Assembly (NCBI GenBank): GCA_937888765.1
Contig: CALASU010000099.1
Coordinates: 1-6,269 of the forward strand
Direction: 5' to 3'
Source: an uncultured Clostridia bacterium
GTDB lineage: Bacteria; Bacillota; Clostridia; Lachnospirales; Anaerotignaceae
DNA: 6,269 bases
The notes below the pieces were generated by a model, which saw only the letters and a list, made by a program, of their open reading frames with translations, was not told where the DNA came from and searched no databases. Below are positions 5,851 to 6,269 of the stretch, one piece after another. The position numbers and the translations under genes are program-made. How positions within the stretch are numbered: position 1 is the first letter of the stretch; every line of letters starts with the position of its first letter.

Positions 5851-6269
5851 TCAGTCAAACAGAGAAGAAATGGAAGCACCTTTGTGGATGAAGTTGATCG
5901 CATCAGCGAACATATCCGCAACGGATACCACGGAGATCTTATCGATCATTTTTTCTTCAGGCAGTTCGATTGTGTCCAAAATCAGCAGATCCTCAATTGC
6001 GGATTCTTCCAGACGTTTCATTGCAGGGCCGCTCAGTACACCGTGTGTGCAGCAAGCGGAAACATCGAGCGCACCTCTTTCTTTCAGTGCGTTTGCAGCA
6101 TTTGTGATTGTACCTGCTGTGTCAATCATATCGTCAACCAGGATCACTCTCTTGCCTTCGATATCACCGATGATGTTCATTACTTCACTCACGTTTGCTT
6201 TCGGTCTGCGTTTGTCGATGATTGCGATAGGAATGTTCAGTTTTTCCGCAAATTTTCTTACTCTTGTTA
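5851..6269 (-). CDS. prs: Ribose-phosphate diphosphokinase (PRPP synthetase), C-terminal part
   Basis: Makes 5-phosphoribosyl 1-diphosphate from ribose 5-phosphate and ATP, feeding purine, pyrimidine, NAD, histidine and tryptophan synthesis. The window edge cuts the gene: 138 C-terminal residues of roughly 315 are present, and the first visible full codon is ACA (Thr) at 6265-6267. An in-frame GTG at 6192 is an internal codon, not a start, because conserved family sequence continues upstream (IPIAIIDKRRPKANVSEVMN). Counting from the first visible residue, the DKRRP segment is at 18-22, the PRPP-binding loop VDDMIDTAGT at 44-53, and the conserved CCTHGVLSGPA at 72-82; Gly follows CTH where Pro or Ala is commoner. 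The protein ends with the typical SxSSLF at 132-137 and a TGA stop. The hairpin at 5794-5823 probably ends this transcript. Confidence 0.97.
   Translation of the reverse strand, partial: TRVRKFAEKLNIPIAIIDKRRPKANVSEVMNIIGDIEGKRVILVDDMIDTAGTITNAANALKERGALDVSACCTHGVLSGPAMKRLEESAIEDLLILDTIELPEEKMIDKISVVSVADMFADAINFIHKGASISSLFD

Noticed and set aside
5851..6192. Short 113-residue gene starting at GTG 6192
   Set aside because: The frame stays open to the window edge and encodes conserved PRPP synthetase sequence upstream of the GTG, so this is an internal codon of a truncated prs.
1..6269. Mobile elements, CRISPR arrays, tRNA or rRNA genes, riboswitches, defence or other undescribed multi-gene systems
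   Set aside because: Four recognised housekeeping or metabolic genes fill the window. The gaps hold promoters, operators and terminators only; no transposase, spaced repeats, tRNA fold or known riboswitch core was found by eye.

Overview
The window reads as an ordinary chromosomal segment of a low-to-moderate GC Gram-positive anaerobe, most likely a member of the Clostridia (Lachnospiraceae or Anaerotignum-like; the genus is a guess). The reasons are the Firmicutes gene order prs ... pth (spoVC) - mfd, strong AGGAGG-type ribosome binding sites, sigma-A-type promoters, and an ldhA whose codon use marks it as a highly expressed fermentation gene. No mobile element, CRISPR array, tRNA or rRNA was seen.

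All four genes lie on the minus strand, so transcription runs from high to low coordinates. (1) 5851-6269: the C-terminal part of prs (ribose-phosphate diphosphokinase), cut by the window edge, followed by a hairpin at 5794-5823. (2) 5478-5850: a 373-base gap densely packed with signals for the next gene: two inverted repeats, a near-consensus sigma-A promoter, a Rex-like palindrome over the predicted transcription start, an AU-rich stem touching the Shine-Dalgarno sequence, and the ribosome binding site. (3) 4500-5477: ldhA, an E. coli-type D-lactate dehydrogenase, closed by a strong intrinsic terminator at 4428-4460. (4) 4274-4427: a short gap with an extended -10 promoter. (5) 3518-4273: pth, peptidyl-tRNA hydrolase, with unusual N- and C-terminal extensions. 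(6) 21-3515: mfd, the complete transcription-repair coupling factor, starting two bases after the pth stop.

prs, pth and mfd are housekeeping genes (PRPP supply, peptidyl-tRNA recycling, rescue and repair at stalled RNA polymerase). ldhA sits among them as an independent unit with its own promoter and terminator. Its control region suggests redox control: a high NADH/NAD+ ratio would release Rex and allow pyruvate reduction to D-lactate. I see no evidence of an undescribed multi-gene system. The most worthwhile signals are the regulatory architecture upstream of ldhA and the extended Pth.
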